64,000 bases of DNA from Rhodovulum sp. 12E13. GTDB taxonomy: Bacteria > Pseudomonadota > Alphaproteobacteria > Rhodobacterales > Rhodobacteraceae. The stretch's first letter is position 1, and every line of letters begins with the position of its first letter. The stretch covers positions 186,001 through 250,000 of the forward strand of contig NZ_QPLK01000002.1 in NCBI RefSeq assembly GCF_003340565.1, in the 5' to 3' direction. The position numbers were made by a program, and so were the translations under genes. Below, one piece after another: positions 27,272 through 36,445 of the stretch. Under the pieces are notes generated by a model. It did not search any database and was not told where the DNA came from. It worked only from the letters and a program-made list of their open reading frames with translations.

Positions 27272-27823
27272 ATGTCGGATTCGCTGAAATGGATGCTGCT
27301 GGGGGGGCTGTCGATCGTGTTCGGCCTCCTCGCGCTCAACTTCGCCGTGCTCACCTCGCTCTCGGTCACGCTGGTCGTCGGGGCGATGTTCGTCGTCGCG
27401 GGCGTCGCGCAGGCCGTGGCGGGCTTCCGCGACAGGAGCGGCGGGTCGAAGGCCTGGGCCATCGGCCTCGGCGTGGTAATGGCGCTGCTGGGGCTGTCGT
27501 TCCTGATCAACCCCTTCGCGGGCACGATCTCGCTGTCGATCCTCGTGACCGCCTTCATCGGGGCGAGCGGGGTGCTGCGGCTGATGCATGCCCGGGAGGC
27601 GCGCGGCACGCCGACCTTCTGGATGATGATCGTGACGGGCCTCGTCTCGCTCGCGCTCGCGGTCTTCATCATGGTCAACCCGCAGGTGACGCTGGTGCTG
27701 CTCGGCATCGTGCTCGGCGTCGAGCTGATCGTGAACGGCGCGGCGCTCATCGCGTGGGGCTGGCACCGCCGCACGCGCGAGCGCCGGGGCGACCCCCACG
27801 GCAGCGACCCGCGCACCGTGTGA
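27272..27823 (+). CDS. HdeD-family (DUF308) membrane protein, second of tandem pair
   Basis: A 183-residue paralogue of the preceding gene, colinear along its whole length: MSDSLKWMLLGGLSIVFG against MSDWLKWVVLGLISIAFG, and PTFWMMIVTGLVSLALAVFI against PFFWMMLASGVLSLGLAAFI. The same six-helix DUF308 layout is visible. CGGAGAAACGCC precedes the ATG at 27272; an upstream GTG at 27242 is less likely. The function is unknown; tandem copies may form a heteromer or serve dosage. Confidence 0.85.
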   Translation: MSDSLKWMLLGGLSIVFGLLALNFAVLTSLSVTLVVGAMFVVAGVAQAVAGFRDRSGGSKAWAIGLGVVMALLGLSFLINPFAGTISLSILVTAFIGASGVLRLMHAREARGTPTFWMMIVTGLVSLALAVFIMVNPQVTLVLLGIVLGVELIVNGAALIAWGWHRRTRERRGDPHGSDPRTV

Positions 27824-27829
27824 GTCGCC

Positions 27830-28678
27830 TCACGGCTTGACGAACTGGAAGGCGCGGCGCTTGCCGGGGTTCGCGGCGAGCGACGCGCGCGTCTGCTCGA
27901 TCCGACCGGCGAGGCCGAGGGGCGCGAGCCACGCCCCGGCCGCAGCGAGGCTTGCGTCGAGCGCGGCATCGTCGAACGGGGCGATCCGCGCCGCCTCCAG
28001 TTCCTGCGCGCCGGGCACCCGCTCGCACAGAAACACGACCGTGTCGCGCGGCGCATGGCCGACGGGGCGGAAGCACCCCCCCAGCCGCTCCATCTGGGCG
28101 GGCAGCCAGGGCTGCGACCAGTGCAGGCAATCCTGCTGAACGACGAGGCTGCCGCCCGGCACGAGATGGGGAAAGAAGGTCGCCGCCATCGCGTCTCCGC
28201 TTTCCACCGTCTTGGAGGCGTCCATGACGAGCACCTCGATCGCACCGCCCTGCCAGTCCATCCGGTCGATCTCGCCCCGGTGAAACACGATCCCGGGCGC
28301 CCATGGCGCGAGCGCGGCTTGCGCCAGGGGCAGGATGTCATCGCCCTCGAAGGGCGCGACGCCCTGCCGGTAGAGGATCGCCTCCTTCGTGCGCGCGTCG
28401 GCAGTGAACCGGTCGAAGGCGTGAATGGGCGGCACAAGGCCGGCCACCCGCCGCCCCTCGGCGAGCCGCGCGGTCGAGCCGCCGGCGAAGCAGCCGAGAT
28501 CGACGATCGCGCCTGCCCCCTCGGCCCAGAAGCCGGCGAGCCAGTAATAGAGCTTCTGCTCCTCGGTCGAGAGCATGGTCGGCACGTCGCGCGCGGCCCC
28601 GAGCGCGCGCTCGAGCAGACGCCGCCAGGGCCGGGCGGAGAGCGCGTCGGTCCTGTCGATGAGGGCGGGACGGTCCAT
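27830..28678 (-). CDS. class I SAM-dependent methyltransferase-like protein
   Basis: A 282-residue protein with a Rossmann methyltransferase core. Motif I is AIVDLGCFAGGSTARLA, the acidic loop is IHAFDRFTADART, and a post-motif segment is AIEVLVMDASKTVESGDAMA. It resembles TylF/macrocin-type or cephalosporin-hydroxylase-like methyltransferase folds found as orphan genes. I do not recognise the substrate. It converges on the second hdeD-like gene with a 6-bp gap between stops. Confidence 0.7.
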   Translation of the reverse strand: MDRPALIDRTDALSARPWRRLLERALGAARDVPTMLSTEEQKLYYWLAGFWAEGAGAIVDLGCFAGGSTARLAEGRRVAGLVPPIHAFDRFTADARTKEAILYRQGVAPFEGDDILPLAQAALAPWAPGIVFHRGEIDRMDWQGGAIEVLVMDASKTVESGDAMAATFFPHLVPGGSLVVQQDCLHWSQPWLPAQMERLGGCFRPVGHAPRDTVVFLCERVPGAQELEAARIAPFDDAALDASLAAAGAWLAPLGLAGRIEQTRASLAANPGKRRAFQFVKP

Positions 28679-28851
28679 GCACCGGGCTTAGCGCACAGGA
28701 GGGGCGGCCGCCATGCGAGCCGCGTCCAGCCGGGCGCAAGGGGGCCTTGTCGTGGTGCGAGAGTGTGTTCGGGCCGTGCCGCCCCGGGGCGGGCCGATGC
28801 TGGCCCGTCTGGGGCGGTCGTTCCGGCTCTGGCGGCGGGCGACAGGGTCTG

Positions 28852-28880
28852 CCGCCCGTCACGGTGTCAGCGTCGGGCGG
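28852..28880 (-). terminator. inverted repeat directly after the DUF465 stop
   Basis: A 7-bp stem CCGCCCG/CGGGCGG with a 15-base loop immediately adjoins the stop codon of the DUF465 gene. It is a candidate terminator with no clear T-run. Confidence 0.35.
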
Positions 28881-29048
28881 TCAGCGCGCGGACAGGCGGC
28901 TGATCTCTTCCTTGAGGCGAAGCTTCTGCTTCTTCAGAGCGGCGATCTGGAGGCGGTCGGCCCCCGGCTGGCGCTGCTGTTCCTCGACCTCGGCGGAGAG
29001 ATGCTCGTGCTTGCGGCGCAGTTGCTCGACATGGGCGCTGACGGACAT
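28881..29048 (-). CDS. DUF465 (YdcH-like) small coiled-coil protein
   Basis: A 55-residue, highly charged helical protein. The segment VEQLRRKHEHLSAEVEEQQR followed by IAALKKQKLRLKEEI is the DUF465/YdcH pattern. The function is unknown. The ATG at 29048 is chosen because GAGGAG lies about 7 bases upstream. A GTG at 29102 in frame would add 18 residues outside the family pattern. Confidence 0.88.
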   Translation of the reverse strand: MSVSAHVEQLRRKHEHLSAEVEEQQRQPGADRLQIAALKKQKLRLKEEISRLSAR

Positions 29049-29154
29049 TCGGATCTCCTCTCTGATCGTGTCGTTCGACAAGTGCAGCACGTTCGCGGGC
29101 ACCTGTCATCAGACTTTCGCAATACGATGGGAGCGGCGAAATGTTGCAAACCCG

Positions 29155-29934
29155 TTAATCGGCCCCCCAGCGCAGCGCCGCACCCTCGCGCAGGATGGCG
29201 CGCAACGCCGGCGTGTGATCCTCCCCGTCGTGCGTATGGGCGCGCCCTGCATGCATCACCAGCGGTGGCAGCAGGGCGAGGGGCGCGCGCCCGCCCTTGC
29301 GTGCCCGCACGAGCACGCGCTGTGCGCGCCGCCCCTCGCGCGGCGCAAGCGGCTGAATCTGCACGCTCCCGAGGGCGGCGAGGCCGTCGAGCAGGTCGGC
29401 CAGTCGCTCTGCCTGGTGGATTGCCGTCATCCACCCGCCAGGGGACAGGCGCCGCGCGCCGGTGGCCAGCCAGTCGGCCAGCGGCAGGTCGGGCGACTCG
29501 CCCATCGCCGCCTCGCGCCCGGGGTGATCCGAGGCGCGCGAGGCGTCACGCCGGAAGTAGGGCGGGTTCAGCATGACATGGTCGAAGCCGATTTGTCGCA
29601 CCTCGCGCGGCATGGCGCCGACGTCGGCGGTGATGACGTCGAGCGCCGCGCCGGCCTCTGCCGCGTTGCGGCGGGCCAGGGCGGCCGCCGTCTCGTCGCG
29701 CTCGATTCCGGTCAGCGACAGGCCCGGCACACGCGCGGCGAGGCACAGTGCCGCGGTGCCCACGCCGCAGCCGAGCTCGAGCACGCGCTGTCCGGGCCGG
29801 GCATCGATCGCGGCGGCGAGCAGCACCGCGTCGACGCCGGCGCGGTAGCCGCGTGCGGGCTGCCAGAGGCGCACGCGCCCGCCGAGAAACCCGTCGTGGG
29901 TAAGCCCCTCGCCGCCCGGCTCAGGACGGCTCAC
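29155..29934 (-). CDS. tRNA1(Val) A37-N6 methyltransferase-like (TrmN6/YfiC family)
   Basis: A 259-residue N6-adenine methyltransferase. The early segment GGRVRLWQPARGYRAGVDAV is typical of the YfiC/TrmN6 family. Motif I is VLELGCGVGTAAL, and the catalytic motif IV is LNPPYF. The E. coli member methylates A37 of tRNA(Val); the target of this rhodobacterial branch is inferred. It starts with a GTG that overlaps the DUF2007 stop (GTGA). Confidence 0.82.
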   Translation of the reverse strand: MSRPEPGGEGLTHDGFLGGRVRLWQPARGYRAGVDAVLLAAAIDARPGQRVLELGCGVGTAALCLAARVPGLSLTGIERDETAAALARRNAAEAGAALDVITADVGAMPREVRQIGFDHVMLNPPYFRRDASRASDHPGREAAMGESPDLPLADWLATGARRLSPGGWMTAIHQAERLADLLDGLAALGSVQIQPLAPREGRRAQRVLVRARKGGRAPLALLPPLVMHAGRAHTHDGEDHTPALRAILREGAALRWGAD

Positions 29935-30152
29935 CGGTCCTCGGTGACGGGCAGGCCGTTGTCGCGCATCACGGCACGGGCCATGAACAGGTCGCGGTCA
30001 CGGACCATGAGCCGCCGCGGAAGGATGCCGATCGAGCCTTCGAGCACGCTCATGTGGACGTCCATTTCGAAGTAGTCTATCCCCTCGCCGTCGAGCAGGG
30101 CCTTGGCCAGCGCGGTCTCGGTGGGATCGTTGGTGCGCAAAAGCTCTTTCAT
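29931..30152 (-). CDS. DUF2007 domain protein
   Basis: A 73-residue protein with the DUF2007 (putative signal-transducing, PII-like fold) pattern: LLRTNDPTETALAKALLDGE near the start, and an acidic/hydrophobic strand GIDYFEMD. Family members often sit on the termini of other proteins; this one is stand-alone. It is coupled to the downstream methyltransferase by a GTGA overlap and is divergent from the polyprenyl synthase gene, with 61 bp between starts. Confidence 0.85.
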   Translation of the reverse strand: MKELLRTNDPTETALAKALLDGEGIDYFEMDVHMSVLEGSIGILPRRLMVRDRDLFMARAVMRDNGLPVTEDR

Positions 30153-30213
30153 GGTCTCGGCTTAGCCTGACGCAGGGGCGGGTGTCGAGCGCGATGCCCG
30201 GAGTGGTGAGAAG

Positions 30214-31215
30214 ATGGACGACGCGGCCGCCGCGACCAAGCCCCACGAACGCCTCTCGGCGCTGCTCGCGCCCGAGATGGAGCGGGTCAACGCGCTCATC
30301 CGCGAGCGCATGGCCTCGCGCCATGCGCCCCGCATCCCCGAGGTGACGGCGCACCTGATCGAGGCAGGCGGCAAGCGGCTGCGGCCCATGCTGACGCTCG
30401 CCTGCGCGCGGATGTGCGGCTACGAGGGCGACAACCACGTGCGCCTCGCCGCGACGGTGGAGTTCATCCACACAGCGACGCTTCTGCACGACGACGTGGT
30501 CGACGAGTCGGGCCAGCGGCGGGGGCGGCCAACGGCCAACCTCTTGTGGGACAACAAGTCGTCGGTGCTGGTGGGCGACTACCTGTTCGCCCGCGCCTTC
30601 CAGCTGATGGTGCAGACCGACAGCCTGCGCGTGCTCGACATCCTGGCGAACGCCGCCGCCACGATCGCCGAGGGCGAGGTGCTGCAACTCACGGCGGCGC
30701 AGAACCTTGCCACGACCGAAGAGATCTACCTGCAGGTGGTGCGGGGCAAGACGGCGGCCCTGTTCGCCGCGGCCTGCGAGGTGGGCGGCGTGATCGCCGG
30801 CGAGCCCGACGCGGTGAGCGAGGCCCTGCGCGTCTACGGCGACGCGCTCGGCGTCAGCTTCCAGATCGTCGACGACCTGCTCGATTTCGAGGGCGACGCG
30901 GGCGCCACGGGCAAGAACATCGGCGACGACTTCCGCGAGCGGAAGCTGACGATGCCGCTGATCAAGGCCATCGCGGCGGCGGACGAGACCGAACGCGCGT
31001 TCTGGGTGCGCACCATCGAGAAGGGGCGGCAGGAGCCGGGCGACCTCGAGCACGCGCTTGCGCTGCTCGAACGTCACGGCGCTCTGGAGGCCACGCGCGC
31101 AGCCGCGCTGGGCTTTTCCGAGGCTGCCCGGACGGCGCTCGACGGCCTTCCCGACAGCGAGATCAAGGGGTTGCTCGCCGACCTCGCCGGCTACGTCGTC
31201 GCGCGCATTTCCTGA
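30214..31215 (+). CDS. long-chain polyprenyl diphosphate synthase (probably decaprenyl, for ubiquinone-10)
   Basis: A 333-residue trans-prenyltransferase. The first Asp-rich motif LLHDDVVDE (Asp93, Asp94, Asp97) and the second, QIVDDLLDFEGD (near residue 225), are intact, as is GGKRLRPML. Small residues (Thr-Ala-Thr) upstream of the first motif leave the product tunnel open, as in octa- and decaprenyl synthases. UQ-10 is standard in Rhodobacteraceae, so C50 is inferred. FTGKN-type loop ATGKNIGDDFRERKLTMPLI is present. Confidence 0.92.
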   Translation: MDDAAAATKPHERLSALLAPEMERVNALIRERMASRHAPRIPEVTAHLIEAGGKRLRPMLTLACARMCGYEGDNHVRLAATVEFIHTATLLHDDVVDESGQRRGRPTANLLWDNKSSVLVGDYLFARAFQLMVQTDSLRVLDILANAAATIAEGEVLQLTAAQNLATTEEIYLQVVRGKTAALFAAACEVGGVIAGEPDAVSEALRVYGDALGVSFQIVDDLLDFEGDAGATGKNIGDDFRERKLTMPLIKAIAAADETERAFWVRTIEKGRQEPGDLEHALALLERHGALEATRAAALGFSEAARTALDGLPDSEIKGLLADLAGYVVARIS

Positions 31216-31239
31216 CCCGGGCCGCCTGCGTCGCGCCGG

Positions 31240-32151
31240 TCAGGCGGCGACCGGCAAGGCGCGAGTGCCCTGTCCGCCGATGATCGCGGACTTGACCCAC
31301 CAGCCCGGGTGGCCGGCTGCGAGACGGTCCGCCGCGGCCCAGGCTGTGTCCTTGTCGGGGAAGATGCCGAAGCACGTCGCCCCCGACCCCGACATCCGGG
31401 CGAGCATCGCGCCCTCGCAGGCCGCGAGGGCATCGGTCACGGTGCCGATCTCCGGAAGGATCGTCCGTGCGGGCGCCTCGAGGTCGTTCCGCTGCGTGGA
31501 AAGCCACGCCACGAACGTCTCGAGCGAGGGGAACTCCGGCAGCGTCTCGGGCATCGGCGGGTTGTCGGGCGTCTCCAGCGCGGCGAAGACGCGCGGCGTC
31601 GGCATCGCGCGGAGGGGGTTCACGAAGACGGCGGGCAGGCGCGGCAGGTCGGGCAGCAGGTCGATCCTTTCGCCGATGCCGCGCGCCCGCAGGGGGCGGG
31701 AGATCAGGCACATGGGCACGTCCGCCCCGAGGGGCAGCAGCGTCTCGGCCATCGGGCGCAAGGCGGCATCGGACCAGGAGGCCATGTCGTCCCATCCGGT
31801 ATCCAGGGCCAGTGCCAGCATCCCGCGCACGGCAGCGGCTGCATCCGCCGAGCCGCCGCCGATGCCCGAGGACGGCGGCAGCATCTTGTTCAGCACGATG
31901 TCGGCAGGGCGGGCGTGCCCCACCAGCGCCGCCGCGCGCAGCACGAGGTTGTCCCCGCCCTGGGGCACGGCGCGCCCGAAGGGACCCGAGACCGAAAACC
32001 GCGGCACCTCCGCCTCGGTCAGCGTCAGCGTGTCGCCGATGCCCGCGAAGGCGACGAGGCTGTCGAGCAGGTGGTAGCCGTCGTCCCGCCGACCCACGAC
32101 GTGCAGGGTCAGGTTGACCTTCGCAGGGGCGAAGACGGAAACCGCCGTCAC
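31240..32151 (-). CDS. ispE: 4-diphosphocytidyl-2-C-methyl-D-erythritol kinase
   Basis: A 303-residue GHMP kinase for the fourth step of the MEP isoprenoid pathway. It has the N-terminal FAPAKVNLTLHVVGRRDDGY, the ATP loop LPPSSGIGGGSADAAAA and the C-terminal MSGSGATCFGIF. It starts with GTG, 9 bp after the stop of the TPR gene. It is convergent with the polyprenyl synthase gene, placing precursor and side-chain synthesis genes side by side. Confidence 0.95.
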   Translation of the reverse strand: MTAVSVFAPAKVNLTLHVVGRRDDGYHLLDSLVAFAGIGDTLTLTEAEVPRFSVSGPFGRAVPQGGDNLVLRAAALVGHARPADIVLNKMLPPSSGIGGGSADAAAAVRGMLALALDTGWDDMASWSDAALRPMAETLLPLGADVPMCLISRPLRARGIGERIDLLPDLPRLPAVFVNPLRAMPTPRVFAALETPDNPPMPETLPEFPSLETFVAWLSTQRNDLEAPARTILPEIGTVTDALAACEGAMLARMSGSGATCFGIFPDKDTAWAAADRLAAGHPGWWVKSAIIGGQGTRALPVAA

Positions 32152-32160
32152 GCCCCGGCC

Positions 32161-33927
32161 TCAGCCGTCGTCGCCAGCCGGCGTTCCGCCATCCGCGATG
32201 TCGGCGCCGGCGGAGCGCGCCTCGTCGCCGTGCAGCGGCGGCGCCCCTTCCTCGGCCAGCACCCGGTCGAGGCCGACCTCGAGCTTGCGGCGGATGCGCT
32301 CGGCCTCCTCGGGCTCGGGCTCGAAGGAGAGCGCGCGGTTCCACTGGAAGCGCGCCTCGATCCTGCGGCCCACCGCCCAGTAGACGTCGCCCAGATGGTC
32401 GTTGACGATGGGGTCGACGGGCAGAAGCTCGGCCGCGCGCTCCATGTGCTCGACCGCCTCCTCGTAGCGGCCGAGCCGGTAGAGACCCCAGCCGAGCGAA
32501 TCGACGATGTGCCCCGAATCGGGGCGGGCGGCGACGGCCTCGCGGATCATGTCCATCGCCTCGTCGAGGTTCTCCTGCATCTCGACGAAAGAGTAGCCGA
32601 GGTAGTTGAGCACCGAGGGCTGGCCGGGGTTGAGCTCCAGCGCCTTGCGGAAATCGGCCTCGGCCTGCGGCCACTGATCCTCGCGCTCGTGGGTGATGCC
32701 GCGGGCGAAATGGACGACCCAATGCTCCTCGCGCTCCTCGGTGAAGAGCGCGATGGCACGGTCGTAGGCGGGGGTGGCGTCGGCGTAGCGCTCCATCCGG
32801 CGCAGCATGTCGCCGAGGGTGATGTGCACGATGGGCTGGTCGCCGTGGGTCTCGGCCAGCCGCTCGAGCACGGCGATGGCCTCGTCCTCGCGCTCCGACC
32901 GCTCGAAGGCTTCGGCGCGGCCGATCTCGGCGACGTGAAAGCGGGGATGATCGCGCGGCACCCTCTGGTAGGTCTCGGTGGCCAGCGCATATTGCTCCAT
33001 CTGGTCAAGCAGGCCTGCCGAGAGAAGGATCGCGTCGACATGGTCGGGGCGAAGCGCTTCGGCGGCACGGGAATAGAGGAGCGTGTAGCTCGACTGCGCT
33101 TCGCCGCGGAGCGCGCCCGCCACGGTGAAAAAGACCTCGGCCGCGCCGTCGCGCGCGTCGCGCACGAGGTCGAAGGGTACGGTTTCGCCGGCGGCGAGGC
33201 GGGCGCGGAGGGCGGCGAGGCCGGGGTCGAGATCGGCGCCGAACGTGTCGGCGATGAGCGACAGGGCCTCCTCGTTGCGGCCGAGCTGGCTGAGCACCTG
33301 CGCGCGCGCGATCAGGCCACGGCGGGTCAGGCGCATCTCCGAGCCGTCAGCGCCGCCCGAGAATATCTCTTCCGCCGCCGCCATGTCGCCTGCCGCGGCA
33401 CGGGCGAGGGCGGCGTGGTAGCGGCCGAAGGCGGGCATGCCGGTCGCGTCGGCCACGGCGTCGAAGGCATCGTGCGCGGCATCGATATCGCCCGCGCCGT
33501 AGCGCGCCCAGGCTTCCACCAGCCCGTCGACGAGGGGGCCGACCGACATGCCGGCCTCGAAATCCTCGAGCGCGCCCGACCAGTCCTCGCGGGCGAGCCG
33601 GTCGGTCAGCAGGACGAGGTTGGCGATCTGGCTGTCGGCGCCCGTCGCCCGCATCTGCCGGGCGATGGGCTCGGCCCGGGCGAGGTTGCCGAGGCCCATC
33701 TGGGCCACGATGGCGTTCTGCAGAAGCTCGGGGTTGCGCCCGTCGCGGATGAGGGCGCGGGCATAGTAGCGCGCTGCGGCCTCGTAATCGTTCGTTCCGA
33801 TCGCGGCGCGGGCGGCGAGGTAGGACCCGGCGAGCCCCCGCGTCTGCTGCGCGGCGACGGGGGCGGCGGCGGCCGCGGCGGCGGCGGCGAGGGCGAGGGC
33901 GAACAGGGCGGCGCGGCGCTGGGTCAA
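32161..33927 (-). CDS. secreted TPR-repeat protein
   Basis: A 588-residue protein with an Ala-rich signal peptide (residues 1-26, ending APVAAQQ). At least 8 tetratricopeptide-like repeats fill most of its length, for example ALELNPGQPSVLNYLGYSFV, DSLGWGLYRLGRYEEAVEHM and GDVYWAVGRRIEARFQWNRA. The tail (about 40 residues) is acidic and low in complexity. It is probably a periplasmic or outer-membrane scaffold. The start is a TTG with AGAGGTG upstream. It directly precedes ispE, an arrangement I recall from other Rhodobacteraceae. Confidence 0.85.
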   Translation of the reverse strand: MTQRRAALFALALAAAAAAAAAPVAAQQTRGLAGSYLAARAAIGTNDYEAAARYYARALIRDGRNPELLQNAIVAQMGLGNLARAEPIARQMRATGADSQIANLVLLTDRLAREDWSGALEDFEAGMSVGPLVDGLVEAWARYGAGDIDAAHDAFDAVADATGMPAFGRYHAALARAAAGDMAAAEEIFSGGADGSEMRLTRRGLIARAQVLSQLGRNEEALSLIADTFGADLDPGLAALRARLAAGETVPFDLVRDARDGAAEVFFTVAGALRGEAQSSYTLLYSRAAEALRPDHVDAILLSAGLLDQMEQYALATETYQRVPRDHPRFHVAEIGRAEAFERSEREDEAIAVLERLAETHGDQPIVHITLGDMLRRMERYADATPAYDRAIALFTEEREEHWVVHFARGITHEREDQWPQAEADFRKALELNPGQPSVLNYLGYSFVEMQENLDEAMDMIREAVAARPDSGHIVDSLGWGLYRLGRYEEAVEHMERAAELLPVDPIVNDHLGDVYWAVGRRIEARFQWNRALSFEPEPEEAERIRRKLEVGLDRVLAEEGAPPLHGDEARSAGADIADGGTPAGDDG

Positions 33928-34140
33928 GGGACACCTCTTCGGGGACGGCTAAGGGAAGCCTAGACCTGCCGCGCACATGCGGCAACCGCCGCCCGCGGCG
34001 CGCGGCCTGCGCGCCACGGCTTCGTGATGACCCGCCGGGGAGCGCCCGGCCGCTTTCGGTTGGCCGGGCGTCGCCCGCGGCGCGCGGCGCAGGCGCACCT
34101 GTGCGGCCCGCATGCCCGGGCCCGCATGCCCGGGACCCAG

Positions 34141-34211
34141 CCGGTGGAGGGGGCGCTGCCCCCGCCGCCCGTTCCGGGCGGCCCCCCGGGATACTTGGAG
34201 CAAGAAGAAGG
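34141..34211 (-). repeat. dispersed intergenic element, copy A (minus orientation)
   Basis: Read on the minus strand, this starts CTTCTTCTTGCTCCAAGTAT, then CCCGGGGGG. It has hairpin 1, GCCGCCCG-GAA-CGGGCGGC (34182-34164), and hairpin 2, GGGGGC-AGC-GCCCCC (34163-34149). Copies B (45481-45544) and C (56363-56444) have the same order. It lies about 160 bp after the etfD stop. The rest of the 446-bp gap 33928-34373 holds no recognisable gene. Confidence 0.8.
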
Positions 34212-34373
34212 AGCAGGGAGGTTGATGCGGTCGGGGAGCGATGCGATGCCGGCCGGGTTCGGCGCGCGAAAGGGTCGCCGTGGTCTCGGCCGGTGGCGCC
34301 CCGCATCGCGCGGCCGTGTCGTGGGAGCGGGCTCGGGGCGGGGGCGCGTGCCCACCCCGGGCATCCAGGGCCG

Positions 34374-36029
34374 TCACATGTTGGGGTAGTTCGGCCCGTC
34401 GCCGCCCTGCGGCACCGTCCACTCGATGTTCTGCAGCGGGTCCTTGATGTCGCAGGTCTTGCAGTGGACGCAGTTCTGGAAGTTGATGACGAAGCGCGGG
34501 GCCTGCCCGTCTTCCTCGACGAACTCGTAGACGCCGGCCGGGCAGTAGCGGGCCGAGGGGCCGGCATAGGTCGGCAGGTTGATCTCGACCGGTATGCTGG
34601 CGTCCTTGAGCTTGAGGTGGGCGGGCTGGCTCTCCTCGTGGTTGGTCATCGAGAACGAGACGTTGGTCAGCCGGTCGAAGCTGAGCACGCCGTCGGGCCG
34701 GGGATAGTGGATCGGCTCGTGCTTCTCGGCCGGTTCGGTGTGCTCGGCGTCGGACTTGCGGTGCCGGATCGTGCCGAACATCGTGTTGCCGGTCAGCGTG
34801 GCCCACCACATGTCGATGCCGCCCAGCACGACACCGCCGAGGATGCCGTAATGCGACCAGAGCGGCTTGACGTTGCGGACGGGCTTGAGATCCTTCGCGA
34901 TCGGGCCGTCCTTGTGGATGTAGTCGTCGTACTCGGTCAGTTCGTCGCCGGCCCGGCCCGCCGCGATGGCCCGCGCCGCGGCCTCGGCCGCCTCGATGCC
35001 CGAGAGCATCGCGTTGTGGTTGCCCTTGATGCGGGGCACGTTCACCAGCCCCACGCCGCAGCCGAGGAGGGCGACGCCCGGCGCCACGGCCCTGGGCATC
35101 GATTGCCAGCCGCCCTCCGAGATGGCGCGCGCGCCGTAGGCCACGCGCTTGCCGCCTTTCAGGAGGTCCGCCACCATGGGGTGGTGCTTGAAACGCTGGA
35201 ACTCCATGTAGGGGTAGACGTAGGGGTTCTCGTAGTTGAGGTGGACGACGAAGCCCACGTAGACCTGGTTGTTCTCGAGGTGGTAGATGAACGACCCGCC
35301 GCCGGCGTTCTTGCCGAGCGGCCAGCCCATCGTGTGGGTGACGGTGCCCTCTTGGTGCTTCTCGGGATCGATCTCCCAGATTTCCTTCATGCCGAGGCCG
35401 AACTTCTGCGGGCAGCGGCCCTCCTGCAGGTCGTACCTTGCCATCACCTGCTTGGTGAGCGATCCGCGCACGCCCTCGCCGAGGAACACGTACTTGCCGT
35501 GCAGTTCCATCCCCGGCTCGTAGTTCGGCCCGGGCGTGCCGTCGGCCTGCCGGCCGAACTCGCCGGCGACGACGCCCTTCACGCGGCCGTCCTCGCCGTA
35601 GACCAGCTCGGAGCACGACATGCCGGGGAAGATCTCGACCCCGAGCGCCTCGGCCTGCCCGGCCAGCCAGCGGCAGACATTGCCCATCGAGACGATGTAG
35701 TTGCCGTGATTGTTCATCAGCGGCGGCATCATCCAGTTGGGCACCCGCACCCGGCCGGCCTCGCCGAGGATGTAGAAGTTGTCTTCCTTCACCGGCACGT
35801 TCAGCGGCGCGCCGCGCTCCTTCCAGTCGGGGAAGAGCGTCTCGATGCCCACCGGGTCGAGCACGGCGCCCGACAGGATGTGCGCGCCCACCTCCGAGCC
35901 CTTTTCCAGCAGCACCACGTCGAGGTCGGGGGCGATCTCCTTGAGCCGGATCGCGGCAGACAGGCCGGCGGGGCCGGCGCCCACGATCACCACGTCGTAT
36001 TCCATCGCCTCGCGTGCCGTCTCGCTCAT
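34374..36029 (-). CDS. etfD: electron transfer flavoprotein-ubiquinone oxidoreductase
   Basis: A 551-residue membrane-associated enzyme passing electrons from ETF (fed by acyl-CoA and dimethylglycine-type dehydrogenases) to ubiquinone. FAD motif [19 protein letters not shown] is at the N-terminus. The C-terminal [4Fe-4S] site is CP plus [17 protein letters not shown]. The quinone-region segment [13 protein letters not shown] is also present. A likely upstream supplier, an acyl-CoA dehydrogenase, is encoded at 42.6-44.3 kb. It is divergent from greA with a 416-bp gap. Confidence 0.96.
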   Translation of the reverse strand: MSETAREAMEYDVVIVGAGPAGLSAAIRLKEIAPDLDVVLLEKGSEVGAHILSGAVLDPVGIETLFPDWKERGAPLNVPVKEDNFYILGEAGRVRVPNWMMPPLMNNHGNYIVSMGNVCRWLAGQAEALGVEIFPGMSCSELVYGEDGRVKGVVAGEFGRQADGTPGPNYEPGMELHGKYVFLGEGVRGSLTKQVMARYDLQEGRCPQKFGLGMKEIWEIDPEKHQEGTVTHTMGWPLGKNAGGGSFIYHLENNQVYVGFVVHLNYENPYVYPYMEFQRFKHHPMVADLLKGGKRVAYGARAISEGGWQSMPRAVAPGVALLGCGVGLVNVPRIKGNHNAMLSGIEAAEAAARAIAAGRAGDELTEYDDYIHKDGPIAKDLKPVRNVKPLWSHYGILGGVVLGGIDMWWATLTGNTMFGTIRHRKSDAEHTEPAEKHEPIHYPRPDGVLSFDRLTNVSFSMTNHEESQPAHLKLKDASIPVEINLPTYAGPSARYCPAGVYEFVEEDGQAPRFVINFQNCVHCKTCDIKDPLQNIEWTVPQGGDGPNYPNM

Positions 36030-36445
36030 CGCCGTCCGTCCTCGCTGTCGGTGCGCTGGGGCGGGGAAAGATTGTTACCCCGCACGGGAAAGTAAGCGCG
36101 GGCCGGACTATCGACAGCCCCGGGCGGCGTCAATCGCGACCGTGCGGCTGTCCGCCGCGCCGCGGTGGTGCATGGGGGGGCGATCGTCAGGTATTGCGCG
36201 CCGCGACCAGACGGATGCCCGGGCAGGCGCGGCACGACGTGCGCGTGGTGCGTGGAGCCGCACGGCGAGGCGCGCGCGTCGCACGACTGCCGCATGCCGG
36301 TCGGCCGCGCGCCCCGTCGGCGCGCGCAGGGCGGACCGAGGGGGCGATTTGCGGTGTCCGGCCCTTGCGGCGGCGGATTAGAGGTTGCAGAGCGGCGCCC
36401 GCGTCCGCACCTTCGGGGACGCAGACGCAAGCATTCAAGGCGACA
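36030..36445. other. 416-bp divergent intergenic region etfD/greA
   Basis: No gene is supported here. The part next to etfD is slightly richer in A/T (AAAGATTGTTACC near 36067-36079) and presumably holds the etfD promoter. The part next to greA holds its promoter. No named operator or riboswitch is recognisable. Confidence 0.4.

Noticed and set aside
31309-33963. An 884-codon plus-strand open frame opposite ispE and the TPR gene
   Set aside because: It spans two genes that are clearly coded on the other strand and has low-complexity Gly/Arg/His content.
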